In this document: positions 8,767-17,958 of the stretch, piece after piece
How the letters are laid out: every line of letters begins with the position of its first letter
Position numbering within the stretch: position 1 is the first letter of the stretch
Source: Flavobacterium ustbae
GTDB taxonomy: Bacteria; Bacteroidota; Bacteroidia; Flavobacteriales; Flavobacteriaceae
Direction: 5' to 3'
Length of the DNA: 64,000 bases
Assembly (NCBI RefSeq): GCF_003946915.1
Contig: NZ_RPOC01000007.1
Span: forward strand, 124,001 to 188,000
The notes under the pieces: model-generated
What the model was told of the DNA's origin: nothing
What the model saw: only the letters and a program-made list of their open reading frames with translations
Databases searched by the model: none
Made by a program: the position numbers and the translations under genes

Positions 8767-10482
8767 TTATTTTAAATCTAACAAAGGTCTTACCAAAGTT
8801 TCTTTGTTGTTTGCTAAATCTTTCCAATTTACTTTTATCGCCGGATTTACTCCATTGATATAGTCTTCGATATTTGAATAGCCATCACCGTTTAAGTCAC
8901 CTTTTGCATCAGATGGATCGTTTGGATTTAAACCGTATTTTTTCTCCCAGGCATCTGGCATACCATCTTTGTCTGTATCTACATAAGGTTTTCCTTTGTA
9001 CTCAGGATATCCTCCAACTTGAGAAATATCTGTAATAATTCCTAATTTATAAGAATCCATTGGAAGACGTCTGTGTTCGAATTGATAGAAAGTTTTTTTC
9101 TCTAAACCTTTTGCATATTCTGGAACTCCTGTTTTTACAGTTCTTACGATTCTTTCGTCTACTTTATCTCTCAGCGGTAATGTTGCCCCTGCATTTTTAA
9201 GTACATAATCATAAGTCTCCTGAGCAGTCATAATTTTGTTAAGCCATGGCATTGGCATTGGTTCGTCTACTCTCATTTTTGGAAAATAGGTTGAAGCTTC
9301 TGCAACACTCATCAATTCTCCTTTTTTAGTTTCCATTTGTACTCCACCATCCCAGTTATCTTTAGAAACTTTTTCATTGCCTTCTACAACATTTCCATTT
9401 ACGTAAGCTCTTCCGAACTCCATATAATCTAACTTGCTTCTTCCTGCTTCGGGTTTCAAGATTCGGTAGCTGATTGGTTCATTTTTATTGGTAGCTGGTC
9501 CTGGCTTAAAGTAGTTATTGATGATGTTGTATTTTGCTGTATAATCTCCTCCATCGATAGAGCGATTTACCCAGTTAAACACTACGTTGTTGACAAAATT
9601 GAAAATTCCGTTCCATCCAATTGATGGATTTCTACCTGTATTACTAGACCACATATTTCTTAAGAATGAGCAATTTTCTCCTCCTAAAGTACTTCCAAAA
9701 GCGTGGTTATAAGTATCTAAACCTTCTGCAAACAAACTGTTTTGGATCGTAACATTTACTGTTGGTAATTTTTTATCTGCAGAATTTGGTGTTCCATCAT
9801 TATACATATGTCTGTAAAAAGACATGTTTTCATCTAATCCCCAAGTGGCAGAAACGTGGTCAATGATAATGTTACCCACTGGATTTCCTCCAATGGCATC
9901 ATCTCTTCTTCCAACAAAAGTTTCTCCTCTACGGAAACGCATATGTCTAATTACCACATCATGTGTATCTACCCAAATCGATTCTCCTGCCACACAAATT
10001 CCATCACCTGGAGCAGTTTGTCCTGCAATTGTAACGTAAGGCGCACGGATAATTAATGGGCTTTTCAATTTAATAATTCCTGCTACATTAAACACAATTA
10101 TTCTAGCTCCACCTTGCTCACAAGCTTCACGTAAAGTTCCTGGTCCGCGGTCTTCAAGACTTGTTACTGTGTAGATATTTCCACCACGACCTCCAAAAGA
10201 ATACATTCCTCCTCCTTCAGCGCCTGGAAAAGCAGGAATGCTTGCCTGTGGTAAATCGGTTGGTCTTGCAGCCCACGGAATATATGGTTTTCCTTGTTTT
10301 GCTTCTTCTTCAATAACAACCAAAGCTTTTGTCCAAGCTTCGTCAGAAAGTCTTTGAGCTTCTTCTTTAATTGCTTTTTCCTTCGCCTGAACTTCTGGGC
10401 TAATTTTAGGGTATTGAGCAAAACATTTTGCACTTCCCAAAAAAAGCAGCGATGATGTGATAAATAATGCGGAATTTTTCAT
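8767..10482 (-). CDS. PL1 family pectate lyase (571 aa), first gene after susD
   Basis: Exported pectate lyase with a signal peptide ending near KCFAQ (residue 23). It has the same layout as its paralogue at 6145-7851: FPGAEGGG, TIAGQTAPGDGICVAGE, IIIDHVSATWGLDENMSFYRH, and an Asp-rich Ca-binding tail (DTDKDGMPD, DLNGDGYSN). It would act on de-esterified homogalacturonan at the cell surface or in the periplasm. It lies about 100 bp after susD on the same strand, separated by a stable hairpin at 10520-10547 that may lower its expression relative to susCD. No lipobox is seen, so it may be periplasmic or secreted. Confidence 0.93.
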   Translation of the reverse strand: MKNSALFITSSLLFLGSAKCFAQYPKISPEVQAKEKAIKEEAQRLSDEAWTKALVVIEEEAKQGKPYIPWAARPTDLPQASIPAFPGAEGGGMYSFGGRGGNIYTVTSLEDRGPGTLREACEQGGARIIVFNVAGIIKLKSPLIIRAPYVTIAGQTAPGDGICVAGESIWVDTHDVVIRHMRFRRGETFVGRRDDAIGGNPVGNIIIDHVSATWGLDENMSFYRHMYNDGTPNSADKKLPTVNVTIQNSLFAEGLDTYNHAFGSTLGGENCSFLRNMWSSNTGRNPSIGWNGIFNFVNNVVFNWVNRSIDGGDYTAKYNIINNYFKPGPATNKNEPISYRILKPEAGRSKLDYMEFGRAYVNGNVVEGNEKVSKDNWDGGVQMETKKGELMSVAEASTYFPKMRVDEPMPMPWLNKIMTAQETYDYVLKNAGATLPLRDKVDERIVRTVKTGVPEYAKGLEKKTFYQFEHRRLPMDSYKLGIITDISQVGGYPEYKGKPYVDTDKDGMPDAWEKKYGLNPNDPSDAKGDLNGDGYSNIEDYINGVNPAIKVNWKDLANNKETLVRPLLDLK

Positions 10483-10519
10483 GTTAATTTTTAATTGTGG
10501 TAATTCTTTTTAAACAAAT

Positions 10520-10547
10520 CACCTGTATCTTTTGACGAATACAGGTG
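10520..10547 (-). promoter_or_regulatory. Hairpin between susD and PL1
   Basis: CACCTGTAT (10520-10528) and ATACAGGTG (10539-10547) form a perfect 9-bp stem with a 10-nt loop. On the transcribed strand it is followed by ATTTGTTT rather than a pure T run, so it is a weak terminator or an RNA processing/stability element within the susCD-PL1 transcript. Confidence 0.6.
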
Positions 10548-10583
10548 AAAAGCTTTGTATGTTTTTTGTTTAATAGTCGAAAT

Positions 10584-12584
10584 TTATTCTTGGAAATTGT
10601 ATGTTCCTACTGCTCCATTACCATCTTTCCATCCGATAGTTTGTGTCAACCAAGGATTACCAACCAAAGCACTTTGATTAAGTCCCATGATGTAATAATT
10701 TGATCTCCATGAAATAGGAGTGGCGACGTTACCTACTTGATCCATTGGTGTTGGAGGAGAACGCAACTCAAAATTATTAGTATAGAAAGCCGCCAATGCA
10801 TTAATTTGAGTTTGGAAGTCTGCAGCATCTGGATCAACAGAAATAGATTCACGCTCAGAAGCCAAAGGATCTGACTTAACAGCGCTAGTTCCGTTTTTAT
10901 AATGTAAATAATTTCCAATACGCTGAGTACCATTTATTACTGGAATACCCAATTTAGCATTTGTCTGGTCGTTGATTGAAGCATCATCACTGTAAAGCAT
11001 CCATCTTTGAGTATCCCAAAAACGTTTTCCTTCGTAGGCTAACTCTACTCTACGCTCGTAAAGACAAGCCTCAAGAGCTGCATATTTGTCTCCTAATGTA
11101 CCAATTCCGTAATTATCTGCAGCAGGAATTCCAACACGTTTACGAATTCTTCCTAAATAAGTTGAAGCATTTCCAACATCTCCTTTAGCAGCGTAACATT
11201 CTGCAATATTTAACACTAACTCAGCAAAACGATATTCCATAATATCCGTTCCAGAAATCTGGAAGTTAGATGCATTACTTACTGTAGGGCTTGACATTTT
11301 ACGAATAAATGCAGGACTTGCCACATCATTACCTGTACTAAAACCAAATGTTGTAGCATTATTAGGCGCTGTCCAACGGTATGCCCAAACGGTAGGAACC
11401 GCTGCTGTAGCTAAACTGTTGTTATAAGGCCAGTAACTTCCTGAAAATGCAAATGTTCTATAAAAACGTGGGTCACGATCTTTGAAAAATAAGAATGGAT
11501 CATAGTTATTTGCTGCAGTAGGTCTTTTTCCGCTAGCCATAGGGAATAAATCGATCATACTTTTTGGAGCATCAACTCCTCCACTTCCTTGTCCACCTTG
11601 GCTTGCCAAACGAATTGATCTTTCCCAAGAGTTATTTGATTGCAATGAAGGTGTAACTGTAGTACTGCTTGCTAAAAGTTTTACCACAATTGCTTCAGAA
11701 ATGAATGCGTTATCATTAACATAGAACATTCTTTCCCAATCTCTTGCAGTTGTTCCATATAAACCGTGTCCTTGAGAAGTTAATTCTGCTTCTGCTGCTA
11801 ATCCGGCAGCTAAAGCAGCATCCCAACGATCTGTTGCTGAATCCCAATTTTTATTGAATAACGGACTCGCATACGTTAACAATACACGTGCTTTTTGAGC
11901 CATCGCTGCTCCTTTTGTAAAACGGCCATAATCACTAGCTGGCCATTTGCCTGGTAATAAACTTGCAGCCAAATCAAAATCGGCAGTAATTTGATTCACC
12001 AATTCCGTTACTGTAGCTCTAGGTATTTTAATTGAAGGATCATCTTTAGAAGGAGTCTGAACAGTTGTAACAATTGGAACACCACCATAAGTACGCATTA
12101 AATCAAAATATTGGATTGCACGCAAATAATACATTTGCCCTTTGATCTGATCACGAAATGTTTGAGGTAAATTTGCTCCGTCAACATCAATTCTTTCCAA
12201 CATCACATTACAATCTCTAATTCTGTTGTAAGGATCGTTTTGGGGATTTTCAACCAATGTTTTTCCGAAATAACCTGATCCATCTGCAGCATTTTCTAAA
12301 GTTACATTTGGATTAATCATAGCTGAGATACCACCAATTTCTTCTGTATATGAAGTCTGAGTAGTTGTAAAAGACCCCACATATATTGCTGTAGGGGTTT
12401 TATATCCATCATAAAAATCATAATACAAATTGTTTACGTACCAATTAACACGCTCTTCACTTTTAAAGAATTCTGCGTCATAATACTTATATTGCTTTTT
12501 GTCTTCTAAAAAGTCATCACTACATGAAACTCCTAATATCATTAAAAGAGTCATTGCTATATATGTACAAAATTTTGCTTTCAT
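10584..12584 (-). CDS. SusD/RagB family glycan-binding lipoprotein
   Basis: Outer-membrane, surface-exposed glycan-binding lipoprotein of 666 residues that caps the SusC transporter. The lipobox LGVSC puts the lipidated cysteine at position 21, followed by SDDFLE, a usual SusD start. The TPR-bearing SusD fold is evident from RDCNVMLERID, MYYLRAIQYFDLMRTYGGVPIV and, near the C-terminus, ERRVELAYEGKRFWDTQRW. It lies 19 bp after susC on the same strand. The length is at the upper end for SusD proteins. The ligand is inferred as pectic oligosaccharide from the neighbouring PL1, CE8 and GH genes. Confidence 0.96.
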   Translation of the reverse strand: MKAKFCTYIAMTLLMILGVSCSDDFLEDKKQYKYYDAEFFKSEERVNWYVNNLYYDFYDGYKTPTAIYVGSFTTTQTSYTEEIGGISAMINPNVTLENAADGSGYFGKTLVENPQNDPYNRIRDCNVMLERIDVDGANLPQTFRDQIKGQMYYLRAIQYFDLMRTYGGVPIVTTVQTPSKDDPSIKIPRATVTELVNQITADFDLAASLLPGKWPASDYGRFTKGAAMAQKARVLLTYASPLFNKNWDSATDRWDAALAAGLAAEAELTSQGHGLYGTTARDWERMFYVNDNAFISEAIVVKLLASSTTVTPSLQSNNSWERSIRLASQGGQGSGGVDAPKSMIDLFPMASGKRPTAANNYDPFLFFKDRDPRFYRTFAFSGSYWPYNNSLATAAVPTVWAYRWTAPNNATTFGFSTGNDVASPAFIRKMSSPTVSNASNFQISGTDIMEYRFAELVLNIAECYAAKGDVGNASTYLGRIRKRVGIPAADNYGIGTLGDKYAALEACLYERRVELAYEGKRFWDTQRWMLYSDDASINDQTNAKLGIPVINGTQRIGNYLHYKNGTSAVKSDPLASERESISVDPDAADFQTQINALAAFYTNNFELRSPPTPMDQVGNVATPISWRSNYYIMGLNQSALVGNPWLTQTIGWKDGNGAVGTYNFQE

Positions 12585-12603
12585 AATTGTTTTTTAATTA
12601 AAA

Positions 12604-15600
12604 TTAGAATGAGACATTCAAATTAAGTGACCAAGTTCTAAGAGTTGGATATCTTGAAACTGAATCATCATACATATTTCTATAATGATTTGGATAAGGA
12701 TTATATAAGTCCCAAAGGTTATTACCTGTAATACCTAAAGTAGCTTTTTGGATATTTAATTGTTTCATTGCTTCTTTTGGAAGTTCAAATCCGAAAGTCA
12801 TATTTCTAATTACACATCTAAAAGTATCCAATTGCCAGAAATCTGAAGGAACTAGAGCTGTCTCTTGTGCCATATTTGGATATTTACCATTAGGATTATC
12901 AGTAGCATCATACATATCTGTCCAGAAAGATTCGTGAGCCCAGTCGTTGTGAGCAGATCCTATACCTTGTTTTACTAAGTCGATAGATCTGTAACCTCCC
13001 CAAGAAGTTTGAATCTGTGTTCTAAAATAAACAGATTTGTATTTAAATCCTAGATTACTTGTAAAACCGTACGTTCTGTTGTTTTTTGCCAGTTTAACAT
13101 AATCTTCATTTGCCATAATTCTACCATCTGCACCAGCCTGAGTTTTTGATGTTGCATCATAAACACCTGCTGTATCTTCGTAAGCTAACATACCTTTTCT
13201 CATTTGAGTTACATTATTAATACTCAAATAATTTGGAACTCCTCCTACTGCTGTAGCTCTTTCTGTTAAATAGTTCCAGTAATTAGCAATATCCTCGTCT
13301 GTTCTTAAGATACCATCACCTGTAGAAGTTCCTTTCCAAGTTTTGAATCCCCATTGTGGGAAAAACGTAGAAGAACCAACCTCTGTTACATTCATATTTG
13401 CATTTGGTCTTGCAAGTGTAGGATATTGTTTCACTTCATTATTATTAAACGCAAAGTTTATTCCAACATTATAACTAAAGTTTTCTTTAATTTTATCATT
13501 CCAGTTTAAAGCAAATTCACTTCCCCAGCTATCTATCGCAGCATAATTCACCTCTGCAAATCCACCTCCTACTGTAATTGGAGTACCAGCTTCACCAGCT
13601 AATCCAATCAAAGCATCTGTAGTTCTATCATAGTAGTAATCTGCAGAAACTGATAATCTATTTTTAAGGAAAGCTAAATCAATACCAATATTGTTTTTGA
13701 TTGTAGTATCCCAATGTACATCTTCATTTGGATTTGGACGTGGTGTAATTCCACCTCCTAAAAGACCTCCGTTTCCACCAAACTGAGCTCCTTTATCTGG
13801 CAATGGCTCATAAAACTGTAACCATCTCCAGTAATCAATATTATCCTTACCAGTTTTACCAATTGAGTAACGTAATTTCAAATTATTAATCCAAGAAACA
13901 TTATCTGTAAACCAATCTTCTCTAGATACTACCCATCCTAATTGAGCACCTGGGAAGAAGCCCCAGTAATTTTGTGGCGCAAACTTAGTAGAAGCATCAC
14001 TTCTAAAGATAAACTCAACAAGATATTTGTCTTTAAAATTATAGTTTACACGTCCTAAATAAGATTGTGTTCCTGACTCTACTTTTATAGCTTGTGAGTT
14101 GGTGCTTATTGGTCCAGCAGTAGTACTATTTCCTAAAAAGTCTTTAGAAGTTCCTTCATAAGCTAGGCGAACATTTTTATTCCAAGCTTCAGATTGCTCG
14201 TAACCGAACATCGCTGAAACATTATGATTTCCAAACGTTCTTGCATATGTTGCAAAAAAGTTAGCCTGCATCAATTTGTCTAAATCTGTAGTATAATAAG
14301 CTCTTGAACCACGAATATTAGTTTCTGGTTTACCACCATTAGCAAACTCTGAATTTGGATTCAAAAGGTGATTATCTTGTGTATGATGATTAGCAATTCT
14401 AAGTAAATCATAAGGCAATTGATACTGTTCTGTATAACTGCTTGACTGACTTCTTGCAAAACTTCCTTTTACACTTAAGCCTTTTACGAATGGAATTTTG
14501 TACTCTAAAGACAAATTCACATTATAAGAAAACTGCTCTTCTGTTTGTTTTCCAGCATCTAAAGCTGCAAAATAGTTCCATCCTGCGATTGTAGTATTAG
14601 CATTCGCACTTCCTAAGTTACGATCTGAACGAGGGAAAGGAGACATCCAGTATGTTTGACCATCTATAGTAGTATCCCAAGGAACATACTTTGGCATGTG
14701 TAATAAATAAGCATAATCTGCTTGTTCTCCACCAGCTGCAGAACCAAAACTACTATCATTTATGTTAGCTGAAGATTTAGTATACGATTTAACAACATCT
14801 GTTGTAATTGCAGAAACGGAAGCAGAAAATTCTAAATCTTTAGAGATTTTGATGTTAGTTCCTGTTCTGAAATTCCATTTTTTATAATCTTGCTCTCCTA
14901 AGTTAGGACCTTGATCAAAGTAAGTAATACCTGCAAAATAAGTTGCTTTCTCAGTTCCTCCACTTGCAGAAAGAGATTGTCTTTGCTGTGTAGCTGGTTT
15001 CCAAGCTTTTTTAAGCCAGTCATAATCCAAACTTTTCATTTGCTCAAGCTCTGCTGGAGAAAAATATTTAGAAGTAACAGGATCTAAGTTTGAATTTAAA
15101 AATCTGTTTTTCCAAATTCCATGTTCATAAGCACTCATTGTTTTACCATGACTTACAGCATCATTAAAAGAGTATTGGCTATAATAAGTAAACTTTGGTT
15201 TTCCAGATTTTCCTCTTTTAGTTTTTACTATAATAGCTCCTTGTGAAGCTCTAGATCCGTAAATCGCTGCAGAACCGTCTTTTAAAACTGTCATACTTTC
15301 GATTTCTGATGGATCTAATTGGTTAAAAGTATCCAAAGTCGGTTTACCGTTTTGAGGATCGATTTGTACCATGTCATCAATAACTACTAATGGAACAGAT
15401 GAGTTACCATCTTTTGAAAATCCAAAAGTTTGACGAATTTGAAGCGTTGCAGCGTCTCCTGGACGGCTCGCACCACCTTCTACATTTAAACCTGGAGTTA
15501 AACCTCTTAAAGATTCAGCTAAATTTGACACAGGCAAATCCTGAATATCATCTGGTTTTAAGGTAACAATTGCTCCTGTAACATTATTCTTTTTCTGAGT

Positions 15601-15948
15601 ACCGTATGCAACAACTACAATATCATCTAATACATTAGAATCTTCAGATAATTTAGCATCTACAATTGCGCGTCCATTAACAGGAATCTCTAATTTTTTC
15701 ATTCCGATAAATGAAAACACTAAAGTAGCTCCCGGTTTTACTTTAATTTGATACTTACCATTAAAATCTGTTGTAACTGTATTCTTTGTTGATTTCTCAG
15801 TTACATTCACACCAGGAAGAAGACCTGATACATTATCAGTAACAGCTCCTGTTACCGTAACTTGATTACCTGAGTTTTGAGCATAACTCAATACACTCAT
15901 CAGTGCAAACAAAAGAAAGCTACATCTTTTTATAAGTGCTTGTTTCAT
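12604..15948 (-). CDS. SusC/RagA TonB-dependent outer-membrane transporter
   Basis: Protein of 1114 residues: signal peptide ending at LSYAQ (about 24), a carboxypeptidase-regulatory-like domain (about 30-105: VTGAVTDN...GLLPGVNV...FSFIGMKK), a TonB-box-like segment DDIVVVAYG (about 108-116), plug domain (LAESLRGLTPGLNV, SMTVLKDGSAAIYGSRA) and a 22-strand beta-barrel ending in an aromatic residue (LNLNVSF). It imports oligosaccharides across the outer membrane with SusD. There is no STN/secretin domain before the regulatory-like domain, so control by an anti-sigma/ECF partner is not expected. The promoter region at 16083-16130 carries a shared activator-type repeat. Confidence 0.97.
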   Translation of the reverse strand: MKQALIKRCSFLLFALMSVLSYAQNSGNQVTVTGAVTDNVSGLLPGVNVTEKSTKNTVTTDFNGKYQIKVKPGATLVFSFIGMKKLEIPVNGRAIVDAKLSEDSNVLDDIVVVAYGTQKKNNVTGAIVTLKPDDIQDLPVSNLAESLRGLTPGLNVEGGASRPGDAATLQIRQTFGFSKDGNSSVPLVVIDDMVQIDPQNGKPTLDTFNQLDPSEIESMTVLKDGSAAIYGSRASQGAIIVKTKRGKSGKPKFTYYSQYSFNDAVSHGKTMSAYEHGIWKNRFLNSNLDPVTSKYFSPAELEQMKSLDYDWLKKAWKPATQQRQSLSASGGTEKATYFAGITYFDQGPNLGEQDYKKWNFRTGTNIKISKDLEFSASVSAITTDVVKSYTKSSANINDSSFGSAAGGEQADYAYLLHMPKYVPWDTTIDGQTYWMSPFPRSDRNLGSANANTTIAGWNYFAALDAGKQTEEQFSYNVNLSLEYKIPFVKGLSVKGSFARSQSSSYTEQYQLPYDLLRIANHHTQDNHLLNPNSEFANGGKPETNIRGSRAYYTTDLDKLMQANFFATYARTFGNHNVSAMFGYEQSEAWNKNVRLAYEGTSKDFLGNSTTAGPISTNSQAIKVESGTQSYLGRVNYNFKDKYLVEFIFRSDASTKFAPQNYWGFFPGAQLGWVVSREDWFTDNVSWINNLKLRYSIGKTGKDNIDYWRWLQFYEPLPDKGAQFGGNGGLLGGGITPRPNPNEDVHWDTTIKNNIGIDLAFLKNRLSVSADYYYDRTTDALIGLAGEAGTPITVGGGFAEVNYAAIDSWGSEFALNWNDKIKENFSYNVGINFAFNNNEVKQYPTLARPNANMNVTEVGSSTFFPQWGFKTWKGTSTGDGILRTDEDIANYWNYLTERATAVGGVPNYLSINNVTQMRKGMLAYEDTAGVYDATSKTQAGADGRIMANEDYVKLAKNNRTYGFTSNLGFKYKSVYFRTQIQTSWGGYRSIDLVKQGIGSAHNDWAHESFWTDMYDATDNPNGKYPNMAQETALVPSDFWQLDTFRCVIRNMTFGFELPKEAMKQLNIQKATLGITGNNLWDLYNPYPNHYRNMYDDSVSRYPTLRTWSLNLNVSF

Positions 15949-16082
15949 AAATGTTTTTTTTGGTTAGGTTATTAATTGTTAGTTAGTCATGTTTAATGTG
16001 TTTTTTCTATTAACAAAATTTTTCTTAATGGAATCTTAATTTAATTTTATTAAATGTTTAAAACACATTTATTTTAATATTC

Positions 16083-16130
16083 CAAAAATATGACGATGAC
16101 ACATTAGAACCGTCCTGCTCTATCCTGTTT
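16083..16130 (-). promoter_or_regulatory. susC promoter with RCAGGA direct-repeat operator
   Basis: Read on the minus strand: boxes AAACAGGATA and GAGCAGGACG (16130-16111) stand one helical turn apart, then 20 bp, then TATTTTTG (16090-16083), a perfect TAnnTTTG -7 element. No TTG -33 element is found at the usual distance, which suits activator dependence. The same layout with identical spacing is at 47813-47860 and 39649-39696. The 5' leader would be about 130 nt. The rest of the 729-bp gap (15949-16677) is A/T-rich with no other recognised element except the terminator at 16563-16595. Confidence 0.7.
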
Positions 16131-16562
16131 TAATCATGTTATTTCAAAAAAAAACGCTCAAAAAAAACAATATTAATAAAAAACAAATGGAAAAAATATA
16201 CGAACTCAAATATTTAAGACGAATGTTTGCTTAAAACAAAATTTAGAAACTTATTTTGACTAAAAAACAATAAGATTTATATCAAAAATAAACATATAGT
16301 ATATATTCTGCAAAACTTAATACTATGGCTACTGATAAATAAGAGCTTATAAAATACTCTTTTTTACGAAAACGATAGAGATAAATACTATTAGTATATT
16401 TATTTTACGTTAAAAAACTTACAAAAAAGTTTAGAAGACCTATACAGGACACTTTAAAAAAAGCTTATTATTTTTTTAATAAAAGATTTTATTTTTAAAA
16501 GTAAATTCTGACCAACAAATTGTAAATAATACTTTTTAGAATTGTTTTTTAGAAATTATAAT

Positions 16563-16595
16563 AAAAAAGCCCGCTAAATCTTATGATTAGCGGAC
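16563..16595 (-). terminator. Rho-independent terminator after the CE8 gene
   Basis: On the minus strand GTCCGCTAA and TTAGCGGGC form a 9-bp stem with one mismatch, followed immediately by TTTTTTAT. It lies about 85 bp past the stop of the pectinesterase gene and separates that transcript from susC. Confidence 0.85.
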
Positions 16596-16677
16596 TCATC
16601 TATTTGTTTAAAATCTAGTTTCTCTGGATTGCAATATTTTATTCTAACAAATCTTCAACTAATAAGTTGTAGTACTG

Positions 16678-17661
16678 TTATTTTTCTGGATTCCATCCGT
16701 TTAAAACTAAATCTCTCTTGTACTTCTTAATCTCTTCTTTTTTTAATTGATGTGACCATGAAACTCTTTGTGAAATATATTTTGCACTCAAACCTTTACT
16801 TCCAAATTCTGCATAATAAGCCGTTTTATCTTTATCAGGAAAACGTGTATCAGGCCAAGCATTCCAGCCTTCAGGAATAATATGCGAACCCAAATCGGTA
16901 TTAATAAAAACCGTCTGAGCATAAGGCCTCCAAGGTCTTCCTAAAAATACTTTATCAACCGATTTGTCTTTGGCAGTTAGTTTACAATCCACAAAAACAT
17001 AGCCATACGCCTGCCCTTGCGGAGTAGAAGCTGCCGTGATATATGAATTTGTTAAACTTTCAACTGTACATTTGTAAAAATAAGCCGTTGCTGCCCCGAA
17101 AATAAAATCGGTTGTTCCGTTTATAAAGCAGTTTTCAAAATAAATACGCGTTTTTTCTTCAGATAAATAAAGTGTATCCTGATTCCCCAGAAGATTGCAG
17201 TTTTTCACGATAACTCTATCGCCTTTAATATGAAGCGCAACCGCCTGCCCGACTCTTCCTGCTGTATTTTCGACCGTTAGATTTTCAAGCGTACAGTCAT
17301 TTCCTTTAATTTGAAACGAATACGAAGTTCCAGTTCCAAAAGCTGTTTTTCCTGAAGGATCTTTTTCACGAAGCGGTTTCCCCGAATAATCATCAAAGGA
17401 AATAATCGTTTTATTTCTGTCTGTTCCTTTTAAAGTAATGAAGGTTTTAGAAACTGGAATTTCTAACTTCTCTTTATAAACTCCAGGTTTTATCGTAATA
17501 ACAACACGTTTCTCTGAATTGTCTTTTACATTATTCACCGCTTCCTGAATGGTTTTAAAATCTCCAGAACCGTCTTGCGCAACGGTTAAAGCTAATTTGT
17601 TATCAAGCGTTTGAGCTGATAGAGAAAGTGTAATTAAAAATAAGGTTAGAATATATTTCAT
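16678..17661 (-). CDS. CE8 pectinesterase (pectin methylesterase)
   Basis: Exported enzyme of 327 residues (signal peptide ending SLSAQ, residue 17). It is a compact family CE8 beta-helix with all hallmark motifs: GSGDFKTIQEAV (31-42), GQAVAL (138-143, oxyanion Gln139), GNQDTLYL (159-166, acid/base Asp162), DFIFGAA (185-191, nucleophile Asp185) and GRPW (241-244, Arg242). It removes methyl esters from homogalacturonan, making substrate for the PL1 lyases and GH28 enzymes of this locus. It is flanked by a terminator downstream and an inverted repeat upstream, so it may be its own transcription unit or end the one coming from GH127. Confidence 0.96.
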   Translation of the reverse strand: MKYILTLFLITLSLSAQTLDNKLALTVAQDGSGDFKTIQEAVNNVKDNSEKRVVITIKPGVYKEKLEIPVSKTFITLKGTDRNKTIISFDDYSGKPLREKDPSGKTAFGTGTSYSFQIKGNDCTLENLTVENTAGRVGQAVALHIKGDRVIVKNCNLLGNQDTLYLSEEKTRIYFENCFINGTTDFIFGAATAYFYKCTVESLTNSYITAASTPQGQAYGYVFVDCKLTAKDKSVDKVFLGRPWRPYAQTVFINTDLGSHIIPEGWNAWPDTRFPDKDKTAYYAEFGSKGLSAKYISQRVSWSHQLKKEEIKKYKRDLVLNGWNPEK

Positions 17662-17689
17662 AGTTTTAAATTTTCAGACAAAGTTTATC

Positions 17690-17776
17690 TGTAGAGACGC
17701 ACCGCAGTGCGTCTACGCCATATGTATCAAACATTGTGGTTACGTTGTGTTAGACGCACTGCGGTGCGTCTCTACA
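17690..17776. repeat. Inverted repeat, 'gtagagacgcaccgcagtgcgtcta' family
   Basis: Two complementary arms of about 26 bp (17690-17715 and 17751-17776) flank a 35-bp loop; each arm itself contains the palindrome around GCACCGCAGTGCG. Typical of short interspersed palindromes of Flavobacteria. A partial 'ttcgttcctcagaatgacaa' word follows at 17836-17857. Confidence 0.85.
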
Positions 17777-17905
17777 AAAATTCAATGGCTATATGATTTT
17801 GTCGTCAATCTTTGTCGATTCCCGAGGGTGATTCTTCGTTCCTCAGAATGACAAACTATACGGTCAAAAAGCATTTTTACAAAATAAAAAAATCCGCTTT
17901 AATCC

Positions 17906-17927
17906 GCTCCCGATAGCTATCGGGAGC
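17906..17927. repeat. Perfect 22-bp palindrome, 'cccgatagctatcggg' family
   Basis: The core CCCGATAGCTATCGGG is flanked by GCT/AGC. It is embedded in 'aatccgc' words that extend the pairing. Copies lie at 40031-40046 and, with one base change, at 49935-49950. Confidence 0.85.
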
Positions 17928-17958
17928 GCGATAGCGAATCCGTTTAATCCGCGTTCCA

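Noticed and set aside
6145..10482. Dockerin or type IX secretion signals at the lyase C-termini
   Set aside because: The tails have Asp-rich Ca-binding loops but lack a dockerin duplication and lack the C-terminal sorting domain of type IX substrates.
12604..15948. Control of susC by an ECF sigma/anti-sigma pair
   Set aside because: The transporter has no STN domain before its regulatory-like domain, and no FecI/FecR genes are in the window.
16440..16450. Extra CAGGA box (TACAGGACAC) in the susC upstream gap
   Set aside because: It is a single box on the plus strand without a second box 10 bp away and without a -7 element at the right distance.
17690..17776. Insertion sequence ends (terminal inverted repeats)
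   Set aside because: The arms enclose only 35 bp and no transposase; the element is a short interspersed palindrome.
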